DNA of 6,646 bases, taken from NCBI GenBank assembly GCA_041685145.1, contig JAWLGJ010000080.1, forward strand, positions 1 through 6,646. Direction: 5' to 3'. The notes beneath the pieces were generated by a model. It worked only from the letters and a program-made list of their open reading frames with translations, did no database searches and was not told the origin of the DNA. Position numbers and translations under genes: made by a program. Shown here in pieces: positions 4,747 to 6,646 of the stretch (position 1 is its first letter; each line of letters begins with the position of its first letter). Source of the DNA: JAWLGJ01 sp041685145 (GTDB lineage Bacteria; Pseudomonadota; Alphaproteobacteria; Rhodospirillales; Magnetospirillaceae).

Positions 4747-6527
4747 GCGCGCTGCTGTCCCGCCTGCTCAGGCCGCGCCGGGTCGAGGGCTGCCTGCGCG
4801 CCGCCGTGGCGCTGGCCGGCGGCAAGCTGCGGGTGACGGTGGTCGCGGACGGCGCCGGCGTGGTGGCGGCGGCGGGACCGGACGCCGCCCCCGACGGCAG
4901 CGCACCCGCCTCGGCGCCGCTGCTGCTGGAGGGCGCGCGGCAGGGCGCGGTGGTCGTCGAGTCCGGCGAAGGCGCGGCCCTGGATGCCGAGCGCCGCGAC
5001 CTGCTGGCCCAGGCGCTGGCGGTGCTGCTGCAGGCGCTTCTGGATGCCGAGCATGGTCGCCGCGCCGTGGCGGCGGAGACGCTGGCCGCCTATCGCGACA
5101 TGGCCTTGGTCCATCGCGCCGCCCTCGACCTCAACAACTCGCTGAATCCGGCGGCGGTCGCATCGGTGCTGCTGGACGAGTTCTGCGGCCGCAAGGGGCT
5201 GGAGGCGCGCGTCGGCGCCGTCTGGTTGCGCGACGAGCCCGATTGCGACGACATGGACCGCATCGCCAGCGCCGGGCCCGAGGCCGAGGCCGTCTTCGCG
5301 GCCTGCGAGGGCTGGCTGGCGGACGTGTTCGGCGGGCGCCGGCGCGGCATCGTCAACGATGTCGACGGGCCGCCGACGCGCCACGGTCTGCGCGCCATGC
5401 TGGCGGTGCCCCTGCAGGCGCACGAGCGGACGCATGGCGTCCTGGTGCTGCTGGACCGCCGCGACTTCCCGGCCGCCGATCTGAAACGGGCCGAGACGCT
5501 GGCCTCCATCGCCGGCACCGCGCTGCATAACGCGCAACTGTTCGCCGACCAGAAGCAGCTTTTCCAGGCGTTGGTCGACACCATCGGCGAGGCCATCGAC
5601 GCCAAGTCCGCCTATACCTCGGGGCATTGCCGCCGGGTGCCGGTGCTGGCCCGCATGTTGGCCGAGGCCGCCTGTGCCGCCGACGACGGCCCCCTGGCCG
5701 GGTTCCGCCTCGAGGGCGACGGCTGGGAGGCGCTCGACCTCGCCGCCGCCCTCCACGACTGCGGCAAGCTGGTGACGCCGGAATGGGTCATGGACAAATC
5801 GACCAAGCTGCAGACGGTCCACGACCGGATGCACGAGGTCGCGGCGCGCTTCGCCGTCCTGGAGCGCGATGCCGAAGTGGCGTGCTGGCGCGCCATCGCC
5901 GAGGGAAGCCCCCGGCCGGAGGCCGAGGCGGCGCTGGCCGAGGCGCGTCGCCGCCTGGCCGACGACCTGGCCTTCCTGCGCGCCTGCAACACCGGCGGCG
6001 AAGGCATGACCGCCGACATGGTGGCCCGCATCAAGGCCATCGCCGCCCGGAGCTGGTGGGACGCCAACGGCGAGGAGCGCCCGCTGCTGAGCGACGACGA
6101 GGTGGAAAACCTCTGCATTCCGCGCGGCACCCTGCTGCCGCGCGAGCGCAAGATCATCGAAGACCATGTGGCGATGACCGAGCGGATGCTGTCCAACCTG
6201 CCCTTCAAGGGTGTGCTGCGTCGGGTACCGGCGCTGGCCGCCAGCCACCATGAACGTCTCGACGGCAAGGGCTATCCCAAGGGCCTGGCGCGCGAGCAGT
6301 TGTCGGTGGAGGCGCGCATCCTCGCCCTTGCCGACGTCTTCGAGGCGCTGACGGCGCCCGACCGCCCCTATCGCCGCGGCGCCAGCGTCTCGGGCGCGGT
6401 GGCGATCCTGACCCGCCTGGCCGAGGAAGGCCATGTCGACCCCGACCTCTTGCGCCTGATGCTGGAGCGGAACATCCACGTCGACTATGCCCGCGCCCAT
6501 GTTCGGCCCGAGCAGGTGGACGTGTGA
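4743..6527 (+). CDS. GAF and HD-GYP protein, probable cyclic-di-GMP phosphodiesterase
   Basis: This encodes 594 residues with no transmembrane segment. Residues 1-100 are Ala/Leu-rich and resemble a degenerate sensory domain; a helical linker (100-130) leads into a GAF-like domain (about 115-265, with LRAMLAVPLQAHERTHGVLVLLDR). The HD-GYP domain starts at about 275: SAYTSGHCRRVPVLA (H295), LHDCGKL (H338, D339, K342), then EDHVAMTERML (H475), SHHERLDGKGYPKGL (H502, H503, D507, the GYP signature) and LALADVFEALT (D531). The metal-binding set looks complete, so it probably hydrolyses cyclic-di-GMP. However, H338 and H475 lie 137 residues apart against roughly 29 in canonical members, because of an insertion at about 352-460. 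The GTG start overlaps the receiver stop by four bases; GGAGG at 4725-4729 is the likely but distant ribosome binding site. As the only output protein identified in the operon, it is probably controlled by the kinase and receiver. Confidence 0.9.
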   Translation: MSALLSRLLRPRRVEGCLRAAVALAGGKLRVTVVADGAGVVAAAGPDAAPDGSAPASAPLLLEGARQGAVVVESGEGAALDAERRDLLAQALAVLLQALLDAEHGRRAVAAETLAAYRDMALVHRAALDLNNSLNPAAVASVLLDEFCGRKGLEARVGAVWLRDEPDCDDMDRIASAGPEAEAVFAACEGWLADVFGGRRRGIVNDVDGPPTRHGLRAMLAVPLQAHERTHGVLVLLDRRDFPAADLKRAETLASIAGTALHNAQLFADQKQLFQALVDTIGEAIDAKSAYTSGHCRRVPVLARMLAEAACAADDGPLAGFRLEGDGWEALDLAAALHDCGKLVTPEWVMDKSTKLQTVHDRMHEVAARFAVLERDAEVACWRAIAEGSPRPEAEAALAEARRRLADDLAFLRACNTGGEGMTADMVARIKAIAARSWWDANGEERPLLSDDEVENLCIPRGTLLPRERKIIEDHVAMTERMLSNLPFKGVLRRVPALAASHHERLDGKGYPKGLAREQLSVEARILALADVFEALTAPDRPYRRGASVSGAVAILTRLAEEGHVDPDLLRLMLERNIHVDYARAHVRPEQVDV

Positions 6528-6646
6528 TGCCCCCCCAGCCCCCCGCCCACACCTCCCCGGCGGCCGCGGGCCGCGGCCATGCCCGCGTCCTGCGCAAGGC
6601 GGCGGCGGCGCTGTCAGCGGGACGGGAGGCGGTGGTCGCGGCGCGT
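6527..6646 (+). CDS. Start of an unidentified gene (cut by window edge)
   Basis: An ATG at 6527 shares its A with the TGA stop of the HD-GYP gene, and a purine-rich stretch (AGCAGGTGG, 6511-6519) lies about eight bases upstream. The 40 visible codons start with a Pro-rich stretch (MPPQPPAHTSPAAAGRGHA), then a basic, helix-prone segment (RVLRKAAAALSAGREAVVAA). The frame stays open to the edge. The overlap implies that it belongs to the same operon. No family can be recognised from this much sequence. Confidence 0.55.
   Translation, partial: MPPQPPAHTSPAAAGRGHARVLRKAAAALSAGREAVVAAR

Noticed and set aside
4980..5052. 13-base direct repeat CTGGATGCCGAGC spaced exactly 60 bases apart
   Set aside because: It encodes LDAE twice in an Ala/Leu-rich helical linker of the HD-GYP protein. 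Neighbouring bases do not repeat, so codon bias in a helical region is sufficient explanation.
4548..6500. 650-codon open frame antisense to the receiver and HD-GYP genes
   Set aside because: Long antisense frames are expected in GC-rich coding DNA. Its translation is Gly/His/Arg/Gln-rich with no domain pattern, while the plus strand encodes clear domains.

Overview
The window is very GC-rich, with strongly GC-ending codons and tightly packed or overlapping genes. Together with the protein types (PAS/PAS_7 histidine kinase, RHH_4-type ribbon-helix-helix protein, HD-GYP protein, periplasmic DsrE-like protein), this suggests an alphaproteobacterium, perhaps Rhodospirillales such as a Magnetospirillum relative. 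That assignment is inference from protein style and base composition; there is no rRNA or other marker here.

Left part (1-1357), a probable sulfur-related locus. On the minus strand lie a TauE/SafE-type membrane permease (cut by the window edge) and, upstream of it, an exported DsrE-like protein with a single cysteine. A small ribbon-helix-helix protein is transcribed divergently from the DsrE-like gene. Two almost identical AT-rich inverted repeats (14 of 16 bases) stand out against the GC-rich background, one upstream of the permease and one in the DsrE/RHH divergent gap, so the two minus-strand genes may share a regulator.

Middle (1358-2543). A minus-strand nucleoside phosphorylase of the PNP/uridine phosphorylase family is followed by a short gap that carries a coding-like stretch in another frame, possibly a gene remnant. 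The 290-base gap between the phosphorylase and the divergent kinase gene holds a dyad containing two back-to-back -35-like hexamers. Next to the kinase start are two small hairpins, the second with the Shine-Dalgarno-like run in its loop.

Right part (2544-6646), a signalling operon on the plus strand. It encodes a soluble PAS-PAS histidine kinase, a stand-alone receiver domain (26-base overlap), and a GAF/HD-GYP protein (4-base overlap), then the start of an unidentified gene (1-base overlap). The probable logic is kinase to receiver to HD-GYP output, i.e. control of cyclic-di-GMP breakdown, with receiver and HD-GYP on separate polypeptides rather than fused as in RpfG. The HD-GYP domain also carries an insertion of about 110 residues between its HD motif and the next metal-ligand histidine. 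No rRNA, tRNA, CRISPR array, insertion sequence or convincing rho-independent terminator was seen.
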